From Dipteronia dyeriana (taxonomy: Eukaryota > Streptophyta > Magnoliopsida > Sapindales > Sapindaceae), in contig CM065295.1 of NCBI GenBank assembly GCA_032871835.1, positions 82,949,819 to 83,013,818 of the forward strand: a stretch of 64,000 bases of DNA. The letters run 5' to 3'. A program made the translations under genes and the position numbers. Shown one piece after another: positions 1 through 12,126 of this stretch. A model generated the notes under the pieces. The model was not told the DNA's origin. It made no database searches and saw only the letters and a program-made list of their open reading frames with translations. How positions within the stretch are numbered: the first letter of the stretch is position 1; the number at the start of each line of letters is the position of its first letter.

Positions 1-67
1 TAGTGTATATTTATTACCTAAATGACTAGTCTCAAACCAAAGACTAGACATGCAACGAGAAGATAAA

Positions 68-917
68 TTATGCATTTAGACTCTCACAATTATTTGCAAG
101 GTCTTCAACAGACTGGAGGCAAAATTTGAGACAATCCAAGCTTATTACATAATAATCAGGCAACGAAGAATAGAAGGAAAATTATGTACCTGAACATGAA
201 CAATGCAGAAAATAATGCTAGCAATGGGCAGCCAACTCTCCTCAGGGGATAGAGATAAGTTCGACCTATCATGTAGAAGAAAAATACATGTATAAGATTC
301 AGATTTCAGTATATTATAAAATGCACAATATACCATTATCTCATGCCAAAAACTGCTCTTTAAGATGAATTCCCCTTATGACAATTCACCATGTATCACA
401 AGAAGTTAGTGCTACGGTTCTTGTTATGATGATATAGCTGTGATAATTAGAAGATTAGTTGTTTGATTACATGATTCCTGTCTGCTTCGTTTATAGATCA
501 AGAACATTTATTTAATGGTTTCATGTGAGAACATATTGTTATTCGGAATAGACCAAGAGAATACTGCTACAATAATCTCATTACCCTAGACCATGCAACA
601 CAAGAACTCTACTTAACAATCAAAACTGCCCTAATCCAACCCCATTTAACAAAACATACTCAATAGGCAGGTCTCCATAATTGCATAGGGATGAATTTGG
701 AATGCCTCTCATGACCATGATAAATCCTTCACTAGGACAAGCCTACCCAGTAATCCGCATACCCGCTCAATATAATACCTTACTCTATACTTCAAATCTT
801 CCTCCATAGTAATCTGAACCACCCAGTTTGGTATTTTAGAAAAATAGATTCATACATACATAGCAACATTGTGTCCGGTGGATTTACAGACAATGAGACA
901 ATCCGTGACAAAAATAC

Positions 918-974
<57 letters not shown>

Positions 975-1565
975 AATGTAAAAATTGATCATCCTTTGAC
1001 AGAATTCAAACTAAAACAGGACATAAAAAGTAGAAATTCATACCTCAAATAAGGAAGCAAATATACAATAGCATACACAGCATACCGTCTTTCCTGGGTA
1101 TCAAGCCAAGCAAAAACCCAACTCTACAAAAAAACCAATCAACAATCTAAACAAATTTGAAAAATAAAAATAAAAATAAAAAACAATATTTTTAAAGAAG
1201 AAGAAGAATCTGACCAGCCAATTGAAGAAAGGGATAAAACTGATGATGCCCATGACACCAAATCTGGTGTCTGTGAAACCAACAACGGTCTCTGCATCAT
1301 CATCTTCCTTGGTATCATCAGGAGTGGCGAGGAACAGAGAACTGAGCATGGAAGAGCCAATTGCGACAATAAATGGGCCGTCGTCTGACAACAACACAGC
1401 TCTGCAAATCAGCACACCCTTGTCCCTGTTGTTGTTGTTCTTGTCAAATTGATGATGATAATAAAAGGGTTTGTTGAGGTTCGTCGTCAATGTCGAAGTG
1501 GGTGGTGGTGTTCTTGGGCAGAGAAAAGTAGAAGACGAAATTGGAGTCGGAGTAAGGGACAGCAT
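68..1565 (-). CDS. Plastid-targeted small membrane protein, four exons, 183 aa
   Basis: I see four exons: 1565-1215, 1123-1044, 265-190 and 112-68. Junctions are GT-AG and the phases agree (351+80+76+45 nt = 183 codons plus TAA). Residues 1-55 are rich in Ser, Thr, Pro and Asn with few acidic residues, like a chloroplast transit peptide. The mature part has about four hydrophobic stretches: around AIGSSMLSSLFLA, around GVMGIISFIPFFNW continuing across the first intron into SWVFAWLD, then YAVYAIVYLLPYL, then SWLPIASIIFCIVHVQ. The loop SNLSLSPEES is strongly conserved in what I recall of plant homologues, which are annotated only as uncharacterised plastid proteins. Exon 4 (SVEDLANNCESLNA) is the least certain part. 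It has a good acceptor and keeps frame, but I cannot match its sequence to the family. The function is unknown; a thylakoid or envelope membrane location is inference. This is the only apparently intact host gene in the window. Confidence 0.78.
917..971. repeat. (CATA)n/(TA)n microsatellite in intron 2 of the plastid-protein gene
   Basis: A short CATA run leads into about 20 uninterrupted TA units. It lies between exons 2 and 3 of the flanking minus-strand gene and is probably polymorphic in length. The Ile-Tyr repeat peptide read from it is an artefact. Confidence 0.95.
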
Positions 1566-1599
1566 GGTTGCTGCTGGTGGTGGTGTTGTGCTGTAATCA

Positions 1600-2790
1600 A
1601 AAGTGAGAATCTATTGTTTTAATTTGACAATTGACAAAACGACGACGTTGTATACATAATGTAATAATATATATACTGTTTGTTAACTCTTGAAGTAGTA
1701 ACTGGAGTACGTACGTGACTGTAACATGTGGGGGCCCACACAGTCAATGTCGTCAATGCCAAGACTACCGGAAGCTGTATTTGATTTTGAGGCCGTTTGT
1801 AAATTCCAATACGGGAAAATTAACTTATTTTTAACTAAAATAATTTCAATTAATAATAGTATTTCTGTTGACGTCTATTTCTCAATTGATGAGAAGGTCA
1901 ATAATGTTGAATTTGGTTATGGCTTGTCAAAGAAAAAGAGAAAGAAAATATAATTTTAAGTTAATAAAACACTAATTTACGTGGTAAAACTCCGGTGGTC
2001 GGAGAAAAGTTCAGGGGTGGTTGAATAAATCTTTGTTATACAAATAAAAAGAATTATATTTTAGTTAAGGCAGGTTGCTTGTTGGAGTCGTCTTTATCTT
2101 CTTTCTTGTTTTGGAGATCGTGTGGAGATTGAATATGACTCTGGTGGTGTAGTCAATTTAGAACTTATTTCCTTATTGATGTGTTGTTTTCTCGAAAAAG
2201 TTGAGTTATTGCTTGATCTGGATTCTGTTTCTTGTTTGGTGTTTTATTCTTCTAGAAACTCTCTTGACACGGATGTCTTACCTATTTGAGCATGACTCTT
2301 GGTTCACCCACTTGTGAATCGTGTGCTGGGTTTCTTTATTCGGGTTCCCTTATTATCCCGAGTAAAGCATAACGTGCTAAGTACTCGGTCCCGAGTAGGA
2401 CACACCGTGCCGAATACCCGTGTTCAAACTTACTCGGGTTTCCATCCATTTGTGACGTCTTGAAAGGTATTTTTCAGATGCCTACTCAGATGCTCGTCTG
2501 ACAATATTTTCAATGGACTGTCTCTCTGTCAGTGACATATACATTCGACAAAATATTCATACAACAATTTCCATTATAGTTTTTTTTTTATCAAACTTAT
2601 TTCCTTTCTTTTTTTTAATAGTAAATTTTACAATGGAGTGTTGAAACTTAATTCCAATTACTCTATTTGACTTAATAATAAAAGAAAATTGAGGATCTTC
2701 TCAAATTGAGGGTGTATTTTTTTTATATTTATTTTTGTGGTATCTTTTAAATTTAAATGCTAATTTAAAGAAAAATGAATAAAATTTATA
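1600..2790. other. Gene-free sequence upstream of the plastid-protein gene
   Basis: AT-rich sequence with no convincing coding frame. The part next to 1565 should hold the promoter and 5' UTR of the minus-strand plastid-protein gene. I see no sharply defined TATA element that I would defend. The 2300-2460 stretch is locally richer in CCCGAGTA-type words but has no clear repeat period. Confidence 0.5.
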
Positions 2791-2805
2791 TATATTTCTT
2801 CTCAG

Positions 2806-2965
2806 CCCTGGCTACACCCCGACTAATCCGGACTCGCACGGGGTCGGCCCACTAAGTGATAAAGTGCTTCCAAAATGTGTAACTCCGTTCGCAATGGGGG
2901 TTGAACTCACGACCTTGTTTAAAGGATGAGAGTGTCGAACCACTCACACCAACACATGATTGGTT
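2806..2965 (-). mobile_element. tRNA-derived SINE-like remnant
   Basis: Read on the minus strand, this block has an A-box-like GGTGTGAGTGG and, about 30 bp later, a B-box-like GTGAGTTCAACCCC. That is the internal RNA polymerase III promoter arrangement of plant SINEs. The tail continues through GTGCGAGTCCGGATTAG, a phrase I associate with plant SINE 3' regions. No clear target duplication is visible, and the family assignment is from memory. Confidence 0.45.
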
Positions 2966-3588
2966 ATACTAAATGTTTTTAAAATCTTTAATAAATGACC
3001 AAAGCATATTAGTAAAAAAATTATTAGTGAAAAAAAAGAAAAAGAAAATAAAAGTAGGATTGAATTGAATCAATGTATTTTTTTTTGTTCTCACATTTGT
3101 AACATATAATAAAAATAAATAAAGAAACATGAAGAGAGATACATGCAACTATGCCTTAAAATTTAACTTATTTGTAATTATATTCATCTGCTTTTATTAT
3201 TATTATTATTATTTTAAGAATTAGCCTTTTTAAACTATGAATTAATAACTTAATAATACAGAATAAATTAAAATTGAAATTGAAATAGATTCGATTGTAT
3301 ATCACCGGTGTCCGTACACATGAGACTAAAAACAAGAAGCTAGATTAGAGGTGTCAATTGGATCCAATCCAATTTTTTTGGTTATCTAGAGATTTTTGGA
3401 TCCGGATCTGTCTTGGACTGAAAAATTTCAGATTTGATTCGGATCAGAACTTCCCAAAAAAATGTCTCTCAATCGGATAATTTGTACAATATGTGGATAG
3501 ACATTTTCGGATTATCATTTGTTTTGATGATATAACTACATAAGAAAACTGGTTTTCACTTGGCGTCAAACTTATGATATATAACAAA
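2962..3588. repeat. Segmental duplication copy A, left part
   Basis: This block is closely similar in the same orientation to the interval from about 51785 to 52747. Shared landmarks include the ATAAATGACCAAAG phrase, the run around ACATGAAGAGAGATACATGCAAC, and the end block around TTTTGGATCC...AAAAATTTCAGA leading to GGCGTCAA. Copy B carries a different internal insert at about 52140-52500. The block stops at the MULE insertion point and resumes at 12127. Confidence 0.85.
3579..3588. repeat. Left target-site duplication of the MULE
   Basis: ATATAACAAA occurs here and again at 12127-12136. The related site at about 52739-52750 has a single uninterrupted copy (GATATATAACAAATATT). The duplication is therefore 9 or 10 bp, as expected for Mutator-like elements. 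Confidence 0.85.
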
Positions 3589-3710
3589 ACGGAGATGGTG
3601 ATGATTGTCACATTTTTTTCTTGTGTTGTGATGATGTCACTATATTAATAACTTATGTTTAAAAGGTTCATATTATGGTGAACTATCAAAAATTGCCCTT
3701 AAAAATTGTA
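3589..3710 (+). repeat. Left terminal inverted repeat of the MULE
   Basis: This end matches the reverse complement of about 12020-12126 imperfectly. The best block is ATTAATAACTTATGTTTAAA here against ATTAATAAATCATGTTTAAA on the other end, followed in both by AGGT. The outermost bases are more diverged, so the repeat is degraded. Confidence 0.65.
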
Positions 3711-3954
3711 TTTGTGTTTTCATCTTTTGTTTCAGAAAGAGAAGTTTAATTCTCTATCCAAAAAAGTAGTGTGGAAATCGATCTAAAGGATTTGTCATAA
3801 ATATTTTTCAAATGTGCAGGTAACTGATTTGTATGATCTCCCTAATGTTTTGTCATGCTTTTGTGAGTGATTTAAGATGTATACAACAAATGTACGAACA
3901 TTTAGTCTTCAGAATGCACACTAGGTTTATTTTCTTATTTTCCGAGAATATAGG

Positions 3955-4290
3955 TCGAGCTTGTAAGTTTGTTATAAAAGCGAGAGCTTTTGTAAAAGCT
4001 CGTGGTTTTTTAAAAAAGCTCGGTCCGAGCTTTTATAAAAGTGGTTCAAGCTTTTATAAAGTTGCGAGCTTTTATAAAAGTTGCGAGCTGTTATATAAAA
4101 GCTCAGTCCGAACGTTTATATATAAGCTTCGAGCTTTTATAAAAGTTTGCAGTTGTTACATAAAAGCTCAGTCCGAGCTTTTATAAGAACTGCAAGCTTT
4201 TATATAACAGTTTTGACCTTTTATAAGCTTTTATAAAAGCTCTTATAAAAGGTCAAAACTTTTATATAAAAGCTCGGTCAGAGCTCTTTT
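3955..4290. repeat. Left subterminal palindrome array of the MULE
   Basis: About a dozen units of the type GAGCTTTTATAAAAGCTC, many palindromic in themselves, follow at spacings of roughly 20-35 bp. One unit is a perfect inverted repeat around a single base: AAAAGCTCGG, T, CCGAGCTTTT. The same motif family appears at 11385-11690 near the other end. It also gives a meaningless repetitive reading frame. Subterminal repeats can bind transposase in other DNA transposons; a binding role here is inference. Confidence 0.85.
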
Positions 4291-4539
4291 ATTATGCTTA
4301 TCCGAGATGTTATTATATTGGATCGAGATTTTATTTTGCTATTGAAATTTTATTGTATTGACTCGAGCTTGTACTTTGATTTTTCGAGTTTTTTTTTGTT
4401 ATGAAGATATTTTTTTAATTTCGACAGTTGTTATTATTTATGAGTTTTTTTATAACATTCATTTGGTTTTTTCATTGTTATTTGAAATTGAATTTAGATA
4501 TTGTTAATAGTGGTTTGTGATATTGATTTTGACAGGAGA

Positions 4540-7500
4540 ATGAATCGGGTGAAAATAATCATCTCTTACAACGGTTGATGGGAGCAGTTACCATATGGAA
4601 GTCAGAGGTTTTTAGGTGCTGATAATCAAGGAATGTGTTGGGATTATAATCGATAGCAAGAGTATAATAATGTTTTTGACAATCTTTTCATATTAATAAA
4701 GTGATTTCCAGTTTAACAAATCTTATAGCATTTATAGTTTAATTATTTTAATCGTCAAAAGTAAATAATCATAAGGTCAAAAGACTATGAGAAAAGAAGA
4801 ATTGTTCGTACATCTATATATGTATGAGGTAGACACGATTCTTTAGTTAGTCTTAAATAATATTCACAACTTAAGAAAAAGGTTGGGCGCATTTATCTTG
4901 TCAAAGTTGTAGATTCTTTTATCAGCATTTGAGTGGGATCAAATGTGTTATGATGAGTCTAAAATCATCAAAGTGGTGTCTTTGGACAAAAGAATCTAGT
5001 GCACTAGGTGCATTGAATCGGATCATAATGAAATACTTTATCTAGAACCCTCAATGGATAAGAGTTTTCATTTGAAGACAATTGGAGAGTTTATCTCAAT
5101 CTTGAGATAAATGATGGACTTATGGTTGCAAGTGTTATCATTTGAGCTATCAATGAGTACAATTATATAGCATAGTCTATCATCGATAGTTTAGTGGTAT
5201 TCATTTGTTAATCGATAGAGGACTTCATTTATAGATATGAACATCATGACTCCATTTATTAAATGAGAGTAGAATATCATCATATGTATATTTTGAGATA
5301 TTAGATATCATCATGTGGAGTTTTTGACTCACTGTAGATATACAAATATTGTCTAGCACAATGAGTACTTTTACCCACATCTATTGGAGAGTGGTCAGTG
5401 GAGTGGAATACCATCCCAATTAATCTGGACTAAATATTTATAATTGGATCATATTCGAATTACCAACAGTGGATCCCTTAGCCCCAATTTTAAATTTAAT
5501 TGATTTACATTTTTTTAAGCTTAGTAATTAATCTAGATAATTAATTCTACAAGAACAAGTGAACAACCTCCCTCTGGTTCGACCCGGTCTTACCGGTTAA
5601 TTTATTACTTTGACACTCTTATACTTGAGAGTAGGAACACTTCTTTAGGACGTGTCAGTGGTCATATGAGTAAATATGGTAACTTGGAGAGCTATAGGCG
5701 GTTTATGAGCTATTGACGATTACTGATATTCTTCACGAGGATACACTTTCTTCATTAAGATTATTTAGGGTATGAATGATAAATATTAACTTATCATATC
5801 TTTATTTAAGAGTTCAATTTTAGTTCTTCAGTGGAATGAACTATAATTAATATATTGGACCTAAGTGAATCATTTGTTGATTGTGATTAGGTTATGCCTA
5901 TTGAAGCTTAAATTTATATAGCCCGTCAAGAACCTCAATCCACACGAACTTGCATGGATCACTTGATATATTCTACCGGACCAATTTAGGGTTCTATATA
6001 GAATTGTATTAAGGCATATGGACTTGTTTCTTTTTGTAAGAATGAGTCTAGTTCACATGTGGATATTTTATTAAGGTCCAATGTATTTAATAAAATAAGA
6101 AAAATAATATATATGCCTATATAATGTCATGGGCAGCAAGGCTAATATATAAAAGCCTAATATATTATTTTTTATTTTATTATTTTATTATTTAATTAAA
6201 TAGGAATTAATTAATTTATTGATTAATTAATTAATTAATTAAAAGTCAAAATCTTTTTCCTAATAGGAGAATGTCTCATAATATTATTCTATTTTTGGTA
6301 GTATAATTAATATTAAACACTATATTTGATAAGTAGATAAATAAAAAGAATTATTTATCTAGTCAACTTAAGAAGTCTTTAATATGTCACAAATATACTA
6401 ATGAGTTGGATTAGGAGTCTTAGTGTAAGAAAGAATTCTTTTTGGAAAAGGATTATCGGCCACTAAGTAAATCCACCTAAGAATAGGATTCTTGCCTACC
6501 AAGAATCCTATAAATATAGGTTATAAATTTCGACCAAGCCTTAATTTTTGGTGTTAGAAGCTGCTTTATTTTATTTTATTTTATTGTTATATATAAAAAT
6601 AAAAACTTCGACCAACTCATTGTATGAAGAATTCGGCCAAGCATAGAGAAAAGTAGAAATATTTTTGTTTTCGATAGTACACTAGTATCCTATTCATCAA
6701 AAGGGTTTTGTGTACAACATCGAATTAAGGTTCACGCGATTTTCAATCAAATTGATTGATAATTCACAAGTAACTGGACATTCTTGATTTTTCTCTTAGA
6801 GGATTATTGTGACTAACAAATAAGAATATTTTATTTGTTTTCATCCTCAGGTATACAATTTAAAGAAAATGAACCCACACTCCTAGGTGATTCACGTTCG
6901 TGATGGGATTGAAAGATCTTACGGATTCAATTCGACGCTAGTTCAATCGTCACGAAAAAAAATGTACGATATTTTTTATATACATAAATTAATATAGGGT
7001 TAAGGTTCTTGTTATTAAAAGGGAAATTTTTTTATTTATACAAAACCCTAATTTTAAATTTTTCTCACGCTTCCGTTGCGCGGGGTTTTTTCCTACATAA
7101 TGTATGTGTCAAAGAGTATGACTTACCAAAAGTTGGTGTCGATCGTGCAAACCGTTGTGAAGTATGATGATACAATGCAAATCTACAATGTATATCAATG
7201 GTTCCTATAACTACATGTTGCACGTTTATAAGAAACGACGACGATGTTCAGTTTATGCAGGGGGGAAATAGGATGAACCCTCAAGTTTGTGTTAGTCTAA
7301 TTGGCAGGGCAACAAGAGGTATCATTGGTGAAGAAATCCCTCATCGTGATAACACCCAACAATTTCGATCGCCAAACGGAAGTAACCAGTTGTTCACAGA
7401 AAGAAGTGAGATTGATGGTCGGAAAAACCTGTGTGGTGTCCCATCGGAAGTAACCGACCAGAGTGAATTAGTCGAACCTCAATTGAACGATATGTTTGGA

Positions 7501-9700
7501 TGTGAATTTGAGATGAATGATGGGCAGTTCAACCACCAGTACAATGACTTCTACAATGACATGAACAATGAGCAGAACAGTGAACCTTGAGGCTATACAC
7601 GAGGAAAATTTTCAATCGGTTGATAATGCAGCAAACAATGAGGAAGAGGAAGAGGTTGTCGAACCGAAAAGATGTGCAAGACGTGTACACAGATTTAGTT
7701 ACAGTGCAACAGATATAGCTGGCACTACCGAAGTCCGGCCTAATGTAACTCCATCTGATTCTGATAATGTCACAACGTGGGTTATTCCAGGAGCATAATC
7801 ACACTCGTTTGGTATGGGTGGAACCAGAAACTTGGTTGAAAACCAATCTATAAGCATGATATATAAAATTTCATACTAAAAAGGATTTGAATAGACTAGT
7901 TAGACATTTTACAATGCGATAGAACTTTGAGTGGAAGGTGAAAATGTCGAATAAGACAACATTACATTTGGTTTGTTTGATGGACAATTGTACGTGGAAA
8001 TTAAGAGCTGTTAGAAGAGATGAAGGGACATACTTCCAAGTGAGAAGTTTTGTCAACGAACACACTTGTCCTTTGGAAGAGATTCACCGCCGTCACCGAT
8101 AAGCTAGTGCAGTCATAATTGGAGAAGTGGTTGCACCTAGACTTCAACAATAAGATGGTCGACTAATGCGTCCAAATGACATAATCACGAACATGAAAAC
8201 AATGTATGTCATCTAAATCTTGTTTAGTAAGTCACATCAAGCCCTGCAATATGCGTTGTCACTGACCTATGGAATGTATGAGGAAACCTTCAAACTACTG
8301 TCATCATTTGGCTACGTGTTAGAGCAACAAAATCTAGGGACAATAACTGACTTACAGTGTGACGAAGATGGTAGATTTCTCTATTTTTTCATGTCGTTGG
8401 GTGCTTTACTCATAGGATTCCAAAGGTGTATGCGTCCAGTTATTGCAGTAGATGGTACCCATTTAAAGGGGAGATTCAGGGGTACAATGTTTGTTGCAAT
8501 TGCACAAGATGGGAACAAACAGGTGTATCCAATTGCTTTTAGGTACGGTGACTCAGAAAACAACCTTTCATAGGAGTGGTTTTTGGATTGCTTGAAGGGT
8601 GCCCTAGGCCATATTGATGATTTGGTTTTTATTTCCGATCGGCATGCAAGCATTGATGCTGGGATTTCTAAAGTTTTTCCTGATACAACCCATACGATAT
8701 GTTGTTGGCACTTTTATAAAAATGTGAAGAAGCGATTTCACATAAAGGATGTAGCAGCCATAATGGATAAAGCAGCTAGATCGTACACTGAGTTGAAATA
8801 TAATTGCCACATGGAAGAGTTACGTAACCTGCACCAGAATGTCATTCAATTATGTCATTGAAGCTGGTCCCTACAAGTGGTCCCATGTACACTTTTCAGA
8901 AAGAAGGTATATGCTCATGACAACAAATGTTGTTGAATGCATAAACTCATGCCTAAAATTTGCACGGCAACTGCCTATGTTGACACTAGCAGAGTTCATT
9001 AGGAATATGCTACAGAGATGGTTTCATAATCGCCATCGTATTGCACAGTCCATGCGTCATCAGTTGACCGACGCATCACATCTTGTGATCCTAAAACGTG
9101 TTGACAAGTGTGGTTATATGACTGTCAATCCAGTTGACTGTAACATATTCTCCGTGAAACGGTCTGGGAAGCAGTGGACTGTTGACTTAGCCCGAAAGAC
9201 TTGCACGTGTAACAAATTCCAAATGGACATGTTTCCATGTTCACACGCACTTGCAGCAACAAGGTATAGTACTTTTATTTCATATATTTTGGGTACTTGC
9301 AAATGAATTTGACACCCCATCTAATTGTTGTTGCAGGGAGCGAAACTTGGATTACACATCTTTGTGTGCGGACTTCTACAAGAGACATACATTAATCGAT
9401 GCGTACTCGGTTCCTATTATGCATGTTTGCCATTCGTCCTCATCGTCGTCATGGATAGTCCCCACCGACATCACCAATCGTGTGGTGTTAAATCCATTGT
9501 CGAGGAGGCAAGCAGAACGTCCGAGGGGGGGCCGACATGCCTCGTCTTCAGAGAGGACAATCACTCAATTGTGTAGAAGATGTGGAGAATCATGTCATAA
9601 TGCTAGACGATGTCATAATCCACCTTTGATTAATGATGGTCCGAGCAGAGTTGTTCCTCCAGAATACCGATGCAAGTGTAGCGTCTGTCATTTAGTTTGA
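4540..9700 (+). pseudogene. MURA-type MULE transposase, interrupted and decayed
   Basis: The start is the ATG at 4540, just after an acceptor-like GACAG, giving MNRVKIIISYNG, typical of MuDR-family N-termini. The frame is broken by TGA soon after. It is split at 4636 by a solo LTR and resumes at about 7100 (MYVSKSMTYQKL), then 7198-7590, 7568-7798, 7900-8100 (Mu DNA-binding region ending HTCPLEE), 8220-8860 and 8839-9263. The MULE catalytic domain shows VDGTHLKG (first Asp), ISDRHAS (second Asp) and NVVECIN (Glu). A SWIM zinc finger follows (CTCNKF...PCSHALAA). An intron at 9264-9336 leads to a final exon with a CCHC knuckle (CRRCGESCHNARRC) ending at 9700. At least four stops or frameshifts separate these parts, so the gene cannot make a full protein. 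Confidence 0.88.
4636..7097. mobile_element. Solo LTR (2.46 kb) nested in the MULE transposase gene
   Basis: The block begins TGTTGGGATT and ends CCTACA, the TG...CA form of an LTR. It is flanked by GAATG (4631-4635) and TAATG (7098-7102), a 5 bp target duplication with one mismatch. Taking it out rejoins the transposase reading frame across the point, which independently supports the boundaries. A TATA-like CCTATAAATATAGG lies at about 6505. I see no gag, pol or second LTR. The solo state is explained by recombination between two original LTRs. The superfamily is not determined; the 3' end resembles copia LTRs. Confidence 0.7.
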
Positions 9701-9958
9701 CACAACAAACAAACGTGCCCTGATAAAAGATTTACCATAGTATGACTGACCGCATTTGGAAAGAACCCATATTTATTATTTGTAATTGTACGACGTGAAA
9801 ATATTGCGTTATTATTTTCATATTAAATAGAGATGTTAATTTTTATTTTGCTATTGAAGAACGGGATGTAAAATGTGTCAAAAGTGTCAAAAGTGCAACG
9901 TTAAAAATGCAACATTTATCAATGAATGAATATTATTACATAATTTAATACAACTCCA

Positions 9959-11330
9959 CTACTGTACAACATTCAATCCTTGGATTTGTGGTTTGGAGTT
10001 ACAAAACACCTCTACTACCATCTTCTCCTGTATGGCGGGTATATCGACTCCTGTCCAATTGTACTGGATCCTGTCTGCCAATATGTACTCTATTAACCTC
10101 AACGTATGCGCCCCACAGTTACCGCTGTAATGCACGACATATACACGTGTTAAAAAGATAATAATTTTTATTGGGTCGTGTGTACGTACTATTATAGAAT
10201 AATACATTTTATGTTGCGGCAGAGCTGTTTTCGACAGCAGGCTCACCCCAAAAGCCCTATTCACCCCTCTAAGCTTCGGTGGCCACCAATTTCGTCCTTG
10301 CAAACATTTGAAAACGTTGTTAGAACGTTGTGTAATTGAATCTTTTATTAACATTAACAATTTAGAAACTTACATGAGATGTGAATATATTCAACAACTT
10401 ATCCCCTTTCGGTTGTATCTTTAACGCCCACTTCAAAATTCGGGGAGATATATCGGTAGCCACCCTAGTCCGGAACTGGGTCCCAAGCTCGGGGATCACC
10501 TCGAAAGCAAAATTCTATAAATAAATTTATATTATTTCCAAATTCTGTATAGACGATTACAAACGTAAATGATTTTATTCACAAAAATCTTACCAAAAGG
10601 GAGTAAGATAAACCATAAATGTTGTACGCCTCTTGCATGTGTTTGTCAGGTCCCTTTGCTTGTTGGCGTCTCTAGAACCGCTCTCGTCGCCCATCAAGCG
10701 TATACTTGAATGAAAATATGGAATGATTATACACGTGTGCACCCCACGGGAACACGTCAAAACCTTCTCGATCATCCACCAGCCTTAACGGCCAAAATGG
10801 AATTTTCACTCTCTCATCAGCATATAGATGAGGCATAGCTTCACACTATCGTATGCCTGTTGAAATTCGCCTCGCCTCAGGACATCTCTCAACTCCAATG
10901 ACGAAATCTCATCCCTACCACCAAAGTACCGATGATGTAGCCTATTGTCAACGCTAACATACCGGCTCGTATCCGGTAGTACGCCGAACCGTAATCTGAT
11001 GATCAACCCGAATTCTACCTTCGAGAACCTCACTTCATGAGTCCCTATCATAAACCGTATCTCGTCTGACGACCCATTATGATGCACCTCTTGCAGAAGT
11101 AGCTGGTGGATAATACCACCCGAAAACTTCACCGGCCGGTGCACGGTCAATAAATGCCCAAAACAGGATGCCTTGAACCAACGTCAGTCTTCCACAACCC
11201 ATTCTGTAGGGACCCGGTTAATGGCATCGTCTATCTGGCCAAGGGCATCAAAATGGTCATGGCGAGTGACTTTGCCCTCGTACCACTCTTCCTCTGGAGT
11301 TTTAAGCGACTCCCTAAACCGATTCGTCAT
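9959..11330 (-). pseudogene. DUF1985/Ulp1-like C48 peptidase gene of the MULE, decayed
   Basis: Reading on the minus strand from ATG at 11330, the frame meets TGA after about 45 codons, then stays open in the same frame to the end of the DUF1985-like block near 10806 (EIRFMIGTHEVRFSKVEFGL). Weaker fragments follow at 10590-10775. At 9959-10360 comes the C-terminal part of a Ulp1 cysteine protease domain, including GNCGAHTLRLIEY. This holds the catalytic Cys region of C48 peptidases, which in other proteins cleave SUMO or similar modifiers. I cannot place the catalytic His and Asp confidently in the damaged sequence. The gene converges with the transposase gene, leaving about 260 bp between them (9701-9958). 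The role of this protease in MULE biology is unknown. Confidence 0.75.
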
Positions 11331-11384
11331 CTGAAATTTAACAACAACATAATTATGTACCATGTGAAATTCTCATAAATAACA

Positions 11385-11690
11385 AGCTCTAACCTTATAA
11401 ACAAAAGCTCGCTTCGAGCTTTTATAGGTTTTATCTGAAAGCTCTGAGCTTTTGTATAAAAGCTCTGATTTTTATATAAAAACTCGATCTGAGCTTTTGT
11501 ATAAAAGCTCTGATTTTTATATAAAAACTCGATCCGAGATTTTGTATACTCGGATCGACCTTTTATATAAAAGTTTTGAGCTTTTGTACAAAAGTCCCGA
11601 GCTTTTATAGAAGCTCCGAGATTTTATACAAAAGCTCAAAGCTTCTGTATAAAAGCTCGATTATATGTCAAAATCTCAAAAAACAAAAAC
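11385..11690. repeat. Right subterminal palindrome array of the MULE
   Basis: Repeated AAAAGCTC and GAGCTTTT words alternate in both orientations (for example GAGCTTTTGTATAAAAGCTC), with a spacing of about 40-50 bp in the best part. It is the same motif family as at 3955-4290, at a similar distance from the opposite end. Confidence 0.85.
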
Positions 11691-12019
11691 TCGAATATAA
11701 ATAAAAACTCGATTTCATCTTCCTCAACAACTTTCATCAAATACAAAACCCTAACCTAACCCATTTTCATTCTCATATCCATTTTCATTCTCAGATCCAC
11801 AAATAAAACATAATCTAACATTTCATTCAATTAATCAACAACCAAAACAATACAAATTCTAGCTCAACTAACCTCGATCGATTGTAATATTCTGTTCAAC
11901 TCTCTAGATGACACTGGTTTCCAAGTTCCGGTACCGTCGCCGTGTAAACGAAGTCGTCGATTCACATTTTGTCTCTTTACTTTTTCTCTTTTTCTTCATA
12001 ACGACAGTGATGACATGAG

Positions 12020-12126
12020 TATTTTCATCTCCACATTTTAAACGATACCTTTTAAACATGATTTATTAATGTGGTGATATTTCTACAAAAGCAATCCTAA
12101 AATGTGCCATTAATTTTTCGAACCCC
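12020..12126 (-). repeat. Right terminal inverted repeat of the MULE
   Basis: The reverse complement of this end aligns imperfectly with 3589-3710, best over the ATTAATAA...ATGTTTAAAAGGT block. It ends at the right target duplication. Confidence 0.65.

Larger units (their letters stand above)
3589..12126. mobile_element. Kaonashi-type MULE with transposase and Ulp1-like genes, 8.5 kb
   Basis: The ends are set by three lines of evidence: a 9-10 bp target duplication, comparison with the uninterrupted paralogous site near 52745, and imperfect terminal inverted repeats. Inside are a MURA-type transposase gene on the plus strand and a convergent DUF1985/Ulp1 C48 peptidase gene on the minus strand. 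That pairing defines the plant KAONASHI subgroup of MULEs. Both genes carry stops and frameshifts, so this copy is not autonomous. Arrays of short palindromes lie about 350 bp inside the left end and about 440 bp inside the right end. A solo LTR is nested at 4636-7097; without it the element would be about 6.1 kb. Confidence 0.88.

Noticed and set aside
792..992. Minus-strand frame with an Ile-Tyr repeat
   Set aside because: It is the translation of a TA microsatellite within an intron.
3833..4186. Open frame rich in FYK/SFYK repeats
   Set aside because: Produced by the palindromic GAGCTTTTATAAAAG array at the MULE end; no protein similarity.
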